A stretch of 64,000 bases of DNA, taken from positions 13,277 to 77,276 of the forward strand of contig JBEKCS010000008.1 in assembly GCA_050014755.1 (NCBI GenBank), given 5' to 3'. Below the pieces are notes generated by a model. The model did no database searches. It had not been told where the DNA came from and saw only the letters and a list, made by a program, of their open reading frames with translations. Made by a program: the position numbers and the translations under genes. Source of the DNA: Bog-756 sp050014755 (GTDB lineage Bacteria > Actinomycetota > Acidimicrobiia > Acidimicrobiales > RAAP-2). Positions 6,444-15,281 of the stretch are shown here, in pieces (position 1 is the stretch's first letter; every line of letters starts with the position of its first letter).

Positions 6444-8729
6444 GTGGAACCGGGGGAGTTCCAGGGCGTCATCGCCGACGACTTCCACGGCTCGACCCCG
6501 TGGTGGCCCCCGCCGCGCCGGCCCGCGCCCGGTGCCCCCAACGTCGTGCTGGTGGTGCTGGACGACGTCGGCTTCGCCCAGCTGGGGTGCTTCGGGTCCG
6601 ACATCGACACCCCGGTGCTCGACGGGCTGGCCGCCTCGGGCCTGCAGTACACCAACTTCCACACCACCGCCCTGTGTTCGCCGACCCGGGCCTGCCTGCT
6701 GACCGGGAGGAACCACCACAGCAACGGCATGGGGCGGATCGTCGAGCTGGCCACCGGGTTCCCCGGCTACGACGCCACCATCCCCCGGGCCAACGGCTTC
6801 CTGTCGGAGATGCTCGAGGAGCGGGGATGGGCCACCTTCGCGGTGGGCAAGTGGCACCTGGCTCCCGAGGACGAGGGCCACCTGGCCGCCCCGCGCCGCA
6901 ACTGGCCGCTCGGGCGCGGCTTCGAGCGCTTCTACGGGTTCATGCAGGGGGAGACCCACCAGTTCGTGCCGGCGCTGGTCTCCGACAACCACCAGGTCCC
7001 GCCCCCGGCAACGCCCGAGGAGGGCTACCACCTCACCGAGGATCTGATCGACCACGCCATCGAGTTCGTCGGCGACCTGCGCGCCGTCGACGTCGACAAA
7101 CCGTTCTTCCTCTACCTGTGCCCGGGGGCCTGCCACTCGCCCCACCAGGCCCCGGCGCCGTGGATCGACCGCTACCAGGGACAATTCGACGGCGGGTGGG
7201 ACGCGTGGCGATCGGCCACCTACGAGCGCCAGAGGGCCCGGGGTGTCCTCCCCGACGGATGCGAGCTCTCGCCGAGACCCGAGTGGGTGCCGGCCTGGGA
7301 CTCCCTCTCCCCCGACGAGCAACGCCTCTACGCCCGGTACATGGAGGCATTCGCCGGCTTCCTCTCCCACACCGACCACGAGCTCGGGCGCCTGGTCGAG
7401 TTCCTCGACCGCACCGGGGACCTCGACAACACGATCCTGATCGTCCTGTCCGACAACGGGGCGAGCTCCGAGGGCGGGCCCACCGGCTCGGTCAACGATC
7501 TCCGGCCCTGGAACATGGCCCCCCGCTCGGTCGCCGAAGGTGTCGCCCGGATCGGGGAGATCGGCGGGCCTCTCTGCCACAACAACTACCCGTGGGGTTG
7601 GACGGTGGCCGGAAACACCCCGTTCCGCCGGTGGAAGCGGGAGGTGCACGAAGGAGGGGTCGCCGACCCGATGATCGTGCACTGGCCGGCCGGTACCCGT
7701 GGGACCGGGGCCATCCGCCGCCAGTACGTCCATGCCGTCGACCTCCTCCCCACCCTGCTCGACGTTCTCGGGGTCGAGCCGCCCGAGACCCTGGCCGGTG
7801 TGGCCCAGTCCCCGCTCCACGGCGTGTCGTTCGCCGACAGCCTGGGCGACCCGGTGGCGCCCGACCACCACCGCGTCCAGTACTACGAGATGTTCGGCTG
7901 CCGGGCCCTCTACGAGGACGGGTGGAAGGCGGTCACCTACCATCCGATGCAGGACACGTCCGTCGGGTTCGAGGACGACCGGTGGGAGCTGTACCACGTG
8001 GCCGTCGACCCGTCCGAGTGCCACGATCTGGCCGGGTCGGAACCCGAGCACCTCCGCCGCCTGGTCGACCGGTGGTGGGAGGAGGCCCGGCGCTACGGGG
8101 TGCTCCCCCTCGACAACCGTCCCTTCTCCGAGCTGGTCTTCGGCCGCCCCGTCCTCGTCCCTCCCCGCCAGCGGTACGTCTACCGGCCCGACGCGGCCAT
8201 GGTGCCCGAGGTGGTGGCGGTCAACGTCCGCAACCGCGAGCACCGGATACGGACGACGGTGGAGATCCCTGCCCTCGGCACCCGGCACGCGCCGGTCGAG
8301 GGCGTGATCCTGGCCCAGGGGTCCGGGCTCGGGGGCTGGAGCCTGTACGTGACCGGAGGGCGGCTCGCCTACGTGCACAACTTCGTCGGCCTGGAGGAGC
8401 ACGTGGTGGAGAGCCCGGATCCCCTGGAACCGGGCCGGCATGACCTCGGCTTCCACTTCGAGCGGACCGGCGAGCACCGTGGGATCGGCCACCTCCTTGT
8501 CGACGGGACCGAGACGGCCCGCCTGGAGATCCCCCGGTTCACCCTCACCCGGTTCTCGCTCACCGGTGCCGGGCTCACCTGCGGCTACAGCAACGGCCTG
8601 CCGGTCACCCGGCGCTACGCCGCCCCATTCCGCTTCACCGGAGGGCTCGACGACGTGGTCGTCGACGTCGACGGGCCGCCCTGGGCCGATCCCGAGGCCG
8701 AGGCCGACCACGCCCTGGCCGTCCAATGA
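6444..8729 (+). CDS. Arylsulfatase-type type I sulfatase
   Basis: The predicted protein is 761 aa, similar in size to mycobacterial AtsA/AtsD (about 790). It hydrolyses sulfate esters. The formylglycine signature CSPTRACLLTGR has the convertible Cys at 78. The metal-binding N-terminal VVLVVLDDVG carries Asp40-Asp41. GKWHL near residue 135 supplies catalytic Lys/His, and SDNGAS near 340 supplies the remaining metal ligands. After about residue 560 follows a beta-rich C-terminal domain of about 200 residues. There is no signal peptide, so it is probably cytoplasmic and would act on imported sulfate esters. The start is GTG without a strong ribosome site. The ligase and oxidoreductase genes follow on the same strand. 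No formylglycine-generating enzyme is in the window. Confidence 0.92.
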   Translation: MEPGEFQGVIADDFHGSTPWWPPPRRPAPGAPNVVLVVLDDVGFAQLGCFGSDIDTPVLDGLAASGLQYTNFHTTALCSPTRACLLTGRNHHSNGMGRIVELATGFPGYDATIPRANGFLSEMLEERGWATFAVGKWHLAPEDEGHLAAPRRNWPLGRGFERFYGFMQGETHQFVPALVSDNHQVPPPATPEEGYHLTEDLIDHAIEFVGDLRAVDVDKPFFLYLCPGACHSPHQAPAPWIDRYQGQFDGGWDAWRSATYERQRARGVLPDGCELSPRPEWVPAWDSLSPDEQRLYARYMEAFAGFLSHTDHELGRLVEFLDRTGDLDNTILIVLSDNGASSEGGPTGSVNDLRPWNMAPRSVAEGVARIGEIGGPLCHNNYPWGWTVAGNTPFRRWKREVHEGGVADPMIVHWPAGTRGTGAIRRQYVHAVDLLPTLLDVLGVEPPETLAGVAQSPLHGVSFADSLGDPVAPDHHRVQYYEMFGCRALYEDGWKAVTYHPMQDTSVGFEDDRWELYHVAVDPSECHDLAGSEPEHLRRLVDRWWEEARRYGVLPLDNRPFSELVFGRPVLVPPRQRYVYRPDAAMVPEVVAVNVRNREHRIRTTVEIPALGTRHAPVEGVILAQGSGLGGWSLYVTGGRLAYVHNFVGLEEHVVESPDPLEPGRHDLGFHFERTGEHRGIGHLLVDGTETARLEIPRFTLTRFSLTGAGLTCGYSNGLPVTRRYAAPFRFTGGLDDVVVDVDGPPWADPEAEADHALAVQ

Positions 8730-8784
8730 GGTACCTCCGTCCGATGGGGTCCCGGGCGCTCGGCCGACGAAAGGGTCGCTAGTC

Positions 8785-10335
8785 GTGGCCGGGCTCCCGT
8801 CCGAGCAGCTGCATGCCATGGCCGAGGCCTTCGGCGACGAGACGGCGTACACGGTGGTGGGCAGCGGATCGCTGACCTTCCGCGAGTGGGACACCTCCGC
8901 CACCCGTCTGGCCCGCGGCCTGATCGCCGCCGGCGTGGCACCGGGCGACCGGGTCGCCCTCCACATGCAGGCGGCCAACGCCCTGCGGTGGATGGTCGGC
9001 TACGCCGCCGTCCACCGGGCGGGCGCGGTGGCCGTGCCGTTCAACCCGCAGCTGACCAGACCGGAGGTGACCCGGATGGTGGCGCACTCGGGAGCCTCGG
9101 CCGCACTGGTCGATCGACCGCTCCTCGACCGCTACGAACCGGGCCGACCCGACCTGCTGGTGGCCGTCCCCGCGGCCGGTGACGACGGGTCCGTGCCCGA
9201 CGACCTGGCGACCGGCGTCGGCGTGCTCGAGTGGTCGGAGGTCCTCGACGACGAGAGCGAGTACCTCCAGGTGCCCCGCGGCCGGGGCGAGCTGGCCGAC
9301 ATCCTCTACACCTCGGGCACGACCGGCCATCCGAAGGCGGTGGCCGTCCGCCACGACAACGCCTCGCTGGTCCCCTTCCGCGAGCCGACCTGGAGCGGCG
9401 GATCCTGGCTGCATGCCAGCCCGCCCTACACGTTCGCCGGCATCTCCTTCGTGTACACCCCGATGAAGCTCGGCCTACGGGGCATCTACATGCCCGCCTT
9501 CGACGCCGGCGTGTGGCTCGACACCGTGGAGTCCGAGCGCCCGGGATCGGTGTTCCTCGTGCCGGCCATGGCCACCCTCCTCCTCGAGCATCCCCGGTTC
9601 GCCGATGCCGATCTTGGATCGGTCCAGCTGTGCACGGTGGGGAGCGCTCCCCTGGCCCCGGCCGTCCTCGAGCGGTTGCAGGAGAAGATGCCCACCGCCC
9701 TGGTCTCCAACAACTACGGCATGACCGAGGCCGGTTCGGTCTACTGCCTGATGCCCCCGGGTGAGGCGGTACGTCGCCCCGGGTCGGTGGGCAAGCCGCT
9801 GCCCCCGGCCGAGATCCTCTGCACCGATGCCACCGGCACCAGTGTGCCGGCCGGTGACATCGGCGAGGTCCGCATGCGGATCCCCGGCCGGCCACGCGAG
9901 TACTTCGGCGACCCCGAGGCGACCGCCCGGACCTGGGTGGACGGCTGGCTCCTGACCGGCGACCTCGGCCGGATCGACGAGGACGGCTACCTGTACATCG
10001 TCGGCCGGAGCAAGGACGTCATCATCCGGGGCGGCAACAACATCCATCCGATCGATGTCGAGCACGCCATCGCCCTCCACCCCGCCGTGAGCGAGGTGTC
10101 GGTGTTCGGCGTCCCCCACCCGGTGCTGGGCGAGGACGTGGTGGCCTGTGTCGTCCTCCGCTCCGGCCACGAGGCCACCGCCGACGACCTGCGGGCCCAC
10201 ACCCTCGAGCACCTGGCCCGGTCGAAGGTGCCCCGCCGCTGGTACTTCACCGACGCACTGCCCCGGAACGCCACCGGCAAAGTGCTGAAGGACCGGCTCC
10301 GTGCCGGGCTGCCCGACGAGGGCGGCGGCGGGTGA
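8785..10335 (+). CDS. Acyl-CoA ligase (AMP-binding, FadD-like)
   Basis: The predicted protein is 516 aa of the ANL superfamily, activating a carboxylic acid to its CoA thioester through an acyl-AMP. The P-loop YTSGTTGHPKAVAV is at about 175-188. NNYGMTEAG, the motif A5 aromatic/Thr-Glu, is near 310. GWLLTGDLGRIDEDGYLYIVGR carries the ribose-binding Asp and hinge. GKVLK near 505 holds the catalytic Lys. GTG 8785 is preferred, with an AAAGG stretch about 10 bases upstream; ATG 8818 is an alternative. It follows the sulfatase gene by 55 bp on the same strand. The acid chain is not deducible. Confidence 0.9.
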   Translation: MAGLPSEQLHAMAEAFGDETAYTVVGSGSLTFREWDTSATRLARGLIAAGVAPGDRVALHMQAANALRWMVGYAAVHRAGAVAVPFNPQLTRPEVTRMVAHSGASAALVDRPLLDRYEPGRPDLLVAVPAAGDDGSVPDDLATGVGVLEWSEVLDDESEYLQVPRGRGELADILYTSGTTGHPKAVAVRHDNASLVPFREPTWSGGSWLHASPPYTFAGISFVYTPMKLGLRGIYMPAFDAGVWLDTVESERPGSVFLVPAMATLLLEHPRFADADLGSVQLCTVGSAPLAPAVLERLQEKMPTALVSNNYGMTEAGSVYCLMPPGEAVRRPGSVGKPLPPAEILCTDATGTSVPAGDIGEVRMRIPGRPREYFGDPEATARTWVDGWLLTGDLGRIDEDGYLYIVGRSKDVIIRGGNNIHPIDVEHAIALHPAVSEVSVFGVPHPVLGEDVVACVVLRSGHEATADDLRAHTLEHLARSKVPRRWYFTDALPRNATGKVLKDRLRAGLPDEGGGG

Positions 10336-10403
10336 CCGTCCGTACCCTGCGGCCCACGGTCGTGGTCGGGTCCCACGCCCGGCGCGGCAGCGGACGCCGA
10401 CGG

Positions 10404-10409
10404 TAACGT
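10404..10409 (+). promoter_or_regulatory. Candidate -10 box (TAACGT) for a leaderless transcript
   Basis: TAACGT is followed after 7 bases by ATG 10417, the spacing expected if transcription begins at the start codon. This favours ATG 10417 over the in-frame GTG 10408, which lies inside the box. Confidence 0.5.
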
Positions 10410-10416
10410 GACCGCC

Positions 10417-11529
10417 ATGCCACCCCTCGTCCCCCGCCCCCGGATCGGCATCGTCGGTGCGGGCAACATCGCCTCGCTCAACGTCGCCGGCTACCTCGAC
10501 GACCCCCGCTGCGACGTGGTCGCCGTCTGCGACCCGAAGGAGGGGCGGGCCGACGATGCCGCGCTGGCCTGGGGCGCGGACCGCGCCTACACCGACCTCG
10601 ACGCCATGCTGGCCGACCCGGACATCGACGCCGTCGAGATCCTCACCCCGACCTTCCTCCACCACGACCACGTGCTGGCCGCCGTGGCCGCGGGCAAGCA
10701 CGTGTCCTGTCAGAAGCCACTGGCCAACACCGTGGCCGAGGCACGGGCCATGGCTGACGCTGCCGACGCCGCCGGGGTGATCCTGCGGGTGAGCGAGTGC
10801 TTCCGCCACTACCCGCCGCTCGAACTGGCCAAGCAGCTGGTGCAGGACGGCGCCATCGGCCGTCCGACCCAGATGCGGCTGCGCACCGTGGTGGGCCAGA
10901 CCGATTCGGCCTTCCAGAGCGGACTCGAGGCCGAGGGCTACATCTGGCGGATGACGGCCACCAGTCCGGGAGGGCATCTCTTCGACGACATGATCCACAA
11001 ATACGCGGTGGCACTGTGGATGTTCGACCAGGACATCGTCTCCGTGCAGGCGGTGGTGCGTCGTCGCGACCACTACTTCGAGCCGTGCGCTGCCATCTTC
11101 GAGTACGAGGACCCCACGATCCTCGGGACCATGGACGTGAGCTACGCCCCGGCCATGTGGCTGCGCAGCTCGTTCTACGGGGCCGACGAGTTCTTCGAGA
11201 TCCAGGGCGACGAGGGATTCGTGTGGGTGACCCGCTGTACCGGCCAGCTGCTCGACCTCCCCTCGGTGGTCCTCTACGACGGCACCAAGGGCCAGCAGAC
11301 CACCACGTCGTTCCCCCACGTCGACGACGACTGGGGGTCCGGGTTCTACCGGGCCTCGACCAACTTCATCGACAGCCTGGTCGACGGGAGCCCGCCCGAG
11401 ATGAGCGCGTCGGACGCCGTAAAGGCGCTGCAGCTGTGCTTCGCCGTCTACCAGGCCGGCAACACCCGGCTGCCCGTCGACCCGAGGACCATCACCGACT
11501 CGGTGGTCCCGGACGGGTGGGCCCGGTGA
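10417..11529 (+). CDS. Gfo/Idh/MocA-family NAD(P)-dependent oxidoreductase
   Basis: The predicted protein is 370 aa. The Rossmann motif GIVGAGNIAS is near residues 10-19. The family CoA-like stretch HVSCQKPLANTVAEA, equivalent to the EKP motif, carries the catalytic Lys. The C-terminal beta-sheet domain includes HLFDDMIHKYAVALW, where the His/Asp are usual active-site residues. Members oxidise sugars, inositols or related polyols, and the substrate here is unknown. A leaderless-type promoter precedes ATG 10417. The stop overlaps the GTG of the VOC gene by four bases, so the two are coupled. Confidence 0.9.
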   Translation: MPPLVPRPRIGIVGAGNIASLNVAGYLDDPRCDVVAVCDPKEGRADDAALAWGADRAYTDLDAMLADPDIDAVEILTPTFLHHDHVLAAVAAGKHVSCQKPLANTVAEARAMADAADAAGVILRVSECFRHYPPLELAKQLVQDGAIGRPTQMRLRTVVGQTDSAFQSGLEAEGYIWRMTATSPGGHLFDDMIHKYAVALWMFDQDIVSVQAVVRRRDHYFEPCAAIFEYEDPTILGTMDVSYAPAMWLRSSFYGADEFFEIQGDEGFVWVTRCTGQLLDLPSVVLYDGTKGQQTTTSFPHVDDDWGSGFYRASTNFIDSLVDGSPPEMSASDAVKALQLCFAVYQAGNTRLPVDPRTITDSVVPDGWAR

Positions 11530-11945
11530 TCGTCACCCGCACCCTCCACCACAGTGTCAACGTCGAGGGTCGCCTCGACCAGTGCGTCGAGTTCTACTCG
11601 ACGCTGCTCCAGCTCCCCGACGAGGCCCGACCGACCATCCCCGGTGTCGGCGGCCACTGGTTCGCCGCCGGCGACGTCCAGCTCCATCTGGTGGACGCCG
11701 ACGCCGGTAGCGAGGCGATCCAGCCCACCGGACCCCACGTCTGCTTCGCGGTAGCCGATCTGGACGCGGCCATCGCCGAGCTCGAGGTCGGAGGGATCCC
11801 CTACGTCCGGGGGGCCCAGGGGCCGGTGGTGCAGATCTGGTTCGTCGACCCCGCGGGAAACACGGTCGAGATCCAACAGGACCCGGGGCACGTCCCCGGT
11901 CAGGGGATCCCGCCGTCGACCCGTAGCACCGCCCCCGTCGTGTAG
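11526..11945 (+). CDS. VOC (glyoxalase/dioxygenase) superfamily protein
   Basis: The predicted protein is 139 aa with two beta-alpha-beta-beta-beta modules. It starts RTLHHSVNV with a metal-ligand type His, then FYSTLLQLPD. The second module shows HVCFAVADLDAAIAEL and the terminal FVDPAGNTVEIQQ, whose Glu is the usual last metal ligand. Enzymes of this fold act on small metal-chelated substrates. It is coupled to the Gfo/Idh gene through a GTGA overlap. Its last 15 codons overlap, tail to tail, the end of the minus-strand SDR gene by 46 bp. Confidence 0.85.
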   Translation: MIVTRTLHHSVNVEGRLDQCVEFYSTLLQLPDEARPTIPGVGGHWFAAGDVQLHLVDADAGSEAIQPTGPHVCFAVADLDAAIAELEVGGIPYVRGAQGPVVQIWFVDPAGNTVEIQQDPGHVPGQGIPPSTRSTAPVV

Positions 11946-12649
11946 CTCGATGCGTCGGATGCGAAGTAGAGCGCGGCCCCGACCACCTCGTCGGGCTCGC
12001 CGCCCCGGCCGAGCGCGTGGCGGCGACGCACCTCGACGTTGAAGGCCTCGAGGTCCCACTCCTTGGTCACGTCGGTGAAGAACGGCCCGGCCATGATGCA
12101 GTTGACCCGGACCGTCGGCCCGTAGGCGTGGGCGAACCCGACGGTGAGAGCGTTGAGCCCCGCCTTGGCGGCGTCATAGGGGAGCATGAAGGGAGCGGGC
12201 CTGATCGAACCGGTGCTCGACACGTTGATCACCGAGCCCCCGCCGTCGGCGACCATCCGCGGCCCCACCAGCGCGGTCAGGCGGAACGGCCCCTTGAGGT
12301 TGAGCCCGACCACCTTGTCCCACATCGATTCGGTGACGTCGGCCAGGTCGCCGTAGAGCAGGGACATCCCCGCGTTGTTGACCAGCACGTCGACCCGCCC
12401 GAAGCGCGAGTAGGCCTGCTCGACCAGGCCGTCCAACTCGTCCCAGTTGCTCACGTTGACCGATACGGCGAGGGCACTGCGGCCTCGGGCCTCGACCTCG
12501 GCGGCCACCTCACGACAGGCGTCGATCTTGCGGCTGGCCACGATCACGTCGGCCCCGGCGTCGGCGAAGCCCAGCGCCATGGCCCGCCCCAGCCCCCGGC
12601 TGCCCCCGGTGACCAGGACCACCCGGTCGGTCATGGCGAAGCGGTCCAC
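11900..12649 (-). CDS. Short-chain dehydrogenase/reductase (FabG-like)
   Basis: The predicted protein is 249 aa, a classical SDR. TGGSRGLG (residues 14-21) is the NAD(P) loop and NNAG lies near 90. The catalytic Ser is in NVSSTGS and the Tyr-x3-Lys in PYDAAKAG; the C-terminus VDGGIP is typical. It probably interconverts a 3-hydroxyacyl or hydroxysteroid group and its ketone. GTG start 12649 lies 4 bp after the stop of the fused acyl-CoA dehydrogenase, so it is the last gene of the ferredoxin / dehydrogenase / SDR operon. ATG 12634 is an alternative start. Confidence 0.9.
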   Translation of the reverse strand: MDRFAMTDRVVLVTGGSRGLGRAMALGFADAGADVIVASRKIDACREVAAEVEARGRSALAVSVNVSNWDELDGLVEQAYSRFGRVDVLVNNAGMSLLYGDLADVTESMWDKVVGLNLKGPFRLTALVGPRMVADGGGSVINVSSTGSIRPAPFMLPYDAAKAGLNALTVGFAHAYGPTVRVNCIMAGPFFTDVTKEWDLEAFNVEVRRRHALGRGGEPDEVVGAALYFASDASSYTTGAVLRVDGGIP

Positions 12650-12653
12650 GGGC

Positions 12654-14894
12654 TCAGTCCTCCGGCTCGGGGTCTCGGGGAAGCCCGAGGATGCGCTCGC
12701 CGATCACGTTGCGCTGGACCTCGCTCGTCCCCCCGGCGATGGTGAGGCATCGGGTGGCGAGGGTGCCCTGGGACCATCGGCCCGCCCACGCCTCGGTCAC
12801 CGCGCCCTCGGGACCGGTCATCACCAGCCCCAGCTCCTGGACCCGCTGCTCGTGTTCGGCACCCAGCAGCTTGCGCAGGCTGGCCGCCGGACCGGGATCG
12901 GACCCGGCCAGGGCGAGCAGGGCGGACCGGTGGGCCATCAGGCGCAGCGACTGGGCCTCGGCCAGCAGGCTGCCCATCCGCAGCGAGGTACCGACGGGCA
13001 CGCCCGCAACCTGTCGGGCCGCCATCCGCACCAGCGCCTCCACCCCGGTGCCGAAGGTGGCACCCGACGAGATCGAGACCCGCTCGTTGGCCAGGGTCAT
13101 CCGGGCGATCCCCCATCCTCGGTTCACCTCGCCGACGACACAGTCGTCCGGCACGAACACCGAGTCGAAGAAGACCTCGTTGAACAGTGCCGCACCGGTC
13201 AGCTCGCGCAGCGGGCGTACCTCGAGGCCCGGCGATCGCATGTCCACGACGAAGTAGGTGATGCCGTCGTGCTTGGACGCCCCCGGGTCGGTGCGGGCCA
13301 GGCAGATCCCCCAGTCGGACACGTGGGCCATCGACGTCCAGACCTTCTGCCCGGTGAGCTCCCAACCGCCGTGGACCCGTTCGGCCCGCATCGACAGACT
13401 GGCCAGGTCCGACCCGGCTCCCGGCTCCGAGAAGAGCTGGCACCACATGATGTCGCCGAGCAGTGTGGGTCCCACCCAACGTTGTTGTTGGTCGGGAGTG
13501 GCGCACGAGATCAGCACCGGGAGCACCCACGCGCCCACGCCCAGATGGGGCCGGTCGATTCCGGCGGCGGCCAGTGCCTCGTCGATCACCACCTGCTCGA
13601 CGGCGCCGGCGTCCCGGCCCCACGGTGCGGGCCAGTGCGGCGCTACGAGGCCGGCCTCGACCAGCTTGCGGCGACGGTCGGTCGGCTCGGCGGCGACCAG
13701 CTCGGCCACCACCGGGCCCAGCTCGACACGCCACCGCTCGGCCTCGTCGGGCAGGTCGGCGGAGAGCGCACGGCGCGCCCCGCCCCCGGCGGCCTCGGCC
13801 AGCTGCAGGCGGAAGCGGTCGCTCCCCGCCATCAGCTGGCGGTCGGCCAATGCCCGCTTCAGGTGCAGGTGGACATCGTGTTCCCAGGTGAACCCGATGC
13901 CCCCGAGGATCTGGATGCAGTCCTCGGCGCACAGCACGTAGCCGTCCAAGGCCAGGACCGCGGCGGTCGAGGTCGCCAGTGCCGTCCCGTCGGCACCGTC
14001 ATCGGCGGTGTCGGCCGCCAGTGCGGCGTCGACCGCCTGCACGGCGTCCCATGCCACCGCCGCCATCTGCTCCACCCGCACGGCCATGTCGGCCGCCCGG
14101 TGCTTGACCGCCTGGAACTGGCCGATCGGCCGTCCGAACTGGACGCGGTCCTTGGCGTACTCGGTAGCCGTCTCGAGACACCACCGGGCACCTCCGGCAT
14201 GCTCCGCCGCCATCAGCGCGAGCACCACTTCCTCGACCCGTCGCCCGCCGATCCCGGACAGCTGTCGGGTGCGTGGCACCGTCAGTCCGTCGACCTCGAG
14301 CTGCCCCACCCGTCGGGTGGCGTCCGTGCTCGCCAGCGCCACCGGCCGGGCCGGGCCGCCGGGAACAACGTCGACGAGGCACCAGGTAAGCGACGCCGGC
14401 CCCTCCCCGACCGGCACCAGGGCCAACGATGCCGTCCCGAGGCCGAGGACGGGACGAAGCGTGCCCGACACCGTCAATCCGCCGTCGGAGCTCCGGTCCA
14501 CAACGTCCAGGGACTGCTCGCCCAGGTAGATGGCGGCAGGCGCCGTACCGTCGGCCAATCCGGGCAGCACCTGGCGAGCCGCGTCGGCCGGCAGGTACCG
14601 GGCGACCAGCGCCGAGACGGCCACCGTCGTCAGCAGCGGTCCCGGGGTGGTGGCCCATCCGGTCTCCTCGAGGATCACCGCCGCCTCGAACAGCGCGAAT
14701 CCCTGGCCGCCGCCGGTCTCGGGAAGGTGGATCCCCAGCCACCCCTCGTCGGCCATCGCCGACCACACCGGCTGGAGCTCCTCCACCTCGGCGTCCAGCA
14801 GCGACCGGGCCACCTCCCGACCGCTGTGGACGCCCAACCACTTGGCGACCGAGCTCCGCAGCTCCCGATGTTCGGTGGTCAGTGCGATCGGCAC
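12654..14894 (-). CDS. Double-length acyl-CoA dehydrogenase (FadE34-like fusion)
   Basis: The predicted protein is 746 aa, two acyl-CoA dehydrogenase units in one chain. The first (about 1-370) ends with DRVQFGRPIGQFQAVKHR and ILGGIGFTWEHDVHLHLKRA but lacks a catalytic Glu. The second (about 380-746) has MWCQLFSEPGAGSDLAS, the FAD-binding loop, and LANERVS, whose Glu aligns with the helix-G catalytic base. It ends GGTSEVQRNVIGERILGLPR. This mirrors the mycobacterial FadE27/FadE26 heterotetramer fused into one, as in FadE34, which dehydrogenates steroid side-chain CoA thioesters. A similar but split pair occurs at 53.1-55.5 kb. The ferredoxin gene ends 7 bp upstream. Confidence 0.9.
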   Translation of the reverse strand: MPIALTTEHRELRSSVAKWLGVHSGREVARSLLDAEVEELQPVWSAMADEGWLGIHLPETGGGQGFALFEAAVILEETGWATTPGPLLTTVAVSALVARYLPADAARQVLPGLADGTAPAAIYLGEQSLDVVDRSSDGGLTVSGTLRPVLGLGTASLALVPVGEGPASLTWCLVDVVPGGPARPVALASTDATRRVGQLEVDGLTVPRTRQLSGIGGRRVEEVVLALMAAEHAGGARWCLETATEYAKDRVQFGRPIGQFQAVKHRAADMAVRVEQMAAVAWDAVQAVDAALAADTADDGADGTALATSTAAVLALDGYVLCAEDCIQILGGIGFTWEHDVHLHLKRALADRQLMAGSDRFRLQLAEAAGGGARRALSADLPDEAERWRVELGPVVAELVAAEPTDRRRKLVEAGLVAPHWPAPWGRDAGAVEQVVIDEALAAAGIDRPHLGVGAWVLPVLISCATPDQQQRWVGPTLLGDIMWCQLFSEPGAGSDLASLSMRAERVHGGWELTGQKVWTSMAHVSDWGICLARTDPGASKHDGITYFVVDMRSPGLEVRPLRELTGAALFNEVFFDSVFVPDDCVVGEVNRGWGIARMTLANERVSISSGATFGTGVEALVRMAARQVAGVPVGTSLRMGSLLAEAQSLRLMAHRSALLALAGSDPGPAASLRKLLGAEHEQRVQELGLVMTGPEGAVTEAWAGRWSQGTLATRCLTIAGGTSEVQRNVIGERILGLPRDPEPED

Positions 14895-14900
14895 GCCCGC

Positions 14901-15131
14901 CTACCGATCTCCGGTGGTGGTGGCGTCCGGTGACTCGACGAGCTCGAGGGAGATGGCCCGGGTCGGGCAGCCGTCCACCGCCACCCTGAGCTGCTCCTCG
15001 ACATCACCCGGCGGGTCGCTCGGCACCGACAGTCCCTCGGCGTCGAGCTCGAACGTGGCCGGCGCCCAGAACACGCAGTTGCCCGACCCGATGCAGCGGT
15101 AGCGGTCGACGACGACCCGGAAGGTCGTCAC
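14901..15131 (-). CDS. Small 3Fe-4S-type ferredoxin
   Basis: The predicted protein is 76 aa. Cys13, Cys19 and Cys55 (in GCP) are present while Ser16 stands where a fourth Cys would be, the pattern of actinobacterial 3Fe-4S ferredoxins that reduce P450s. RCIGSGNCVFWAP is the signature. It heads an operon with the fused acyl-CoA dehydrogenase rather than with either P450 of the window. It could serve those P450s in trans, or take electrons from the dehydrogenase, though ETF is the usual acceptor. The start is GTG. Confidence 0.9.
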   Translation of the reverse strand: MTTFRVVVDRYRCIGSGNCVFWAPATFELDAEGLSVPSDPPGDVEEQLRVAVDGCPTRAISLELVESPDATTTGDR

Positions 15132-15281
15132 GGGCGTCGTACCCGGTCACCGGCTGATCGGGCTGTCGGGGGTGCGTCCTCCATCGGCGGCGACACTACC
15201 GCCGCAGACCGTCCCAGGTGGGATTGCCGGGGTAGCCTCCTCGACGGGCCGGGGGACCCACCCGCCGAGGAGGAGGCCGAG

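Noticed and set aside
6306..8978. 890-codon minus-strand frame opposite the sulfatase
   Set aside because: Antisense shadow. The sulfatase has the complete catalytic signature and correct length.
12447..14933. 828-codon plus-strand open frame opposite the fused acyl-CoA dehydrogenase
   Set aside because: Composition (Gly, His, Arg, Gln rich) and lack of any domain mark it as a shadow of the dehydrogenase.
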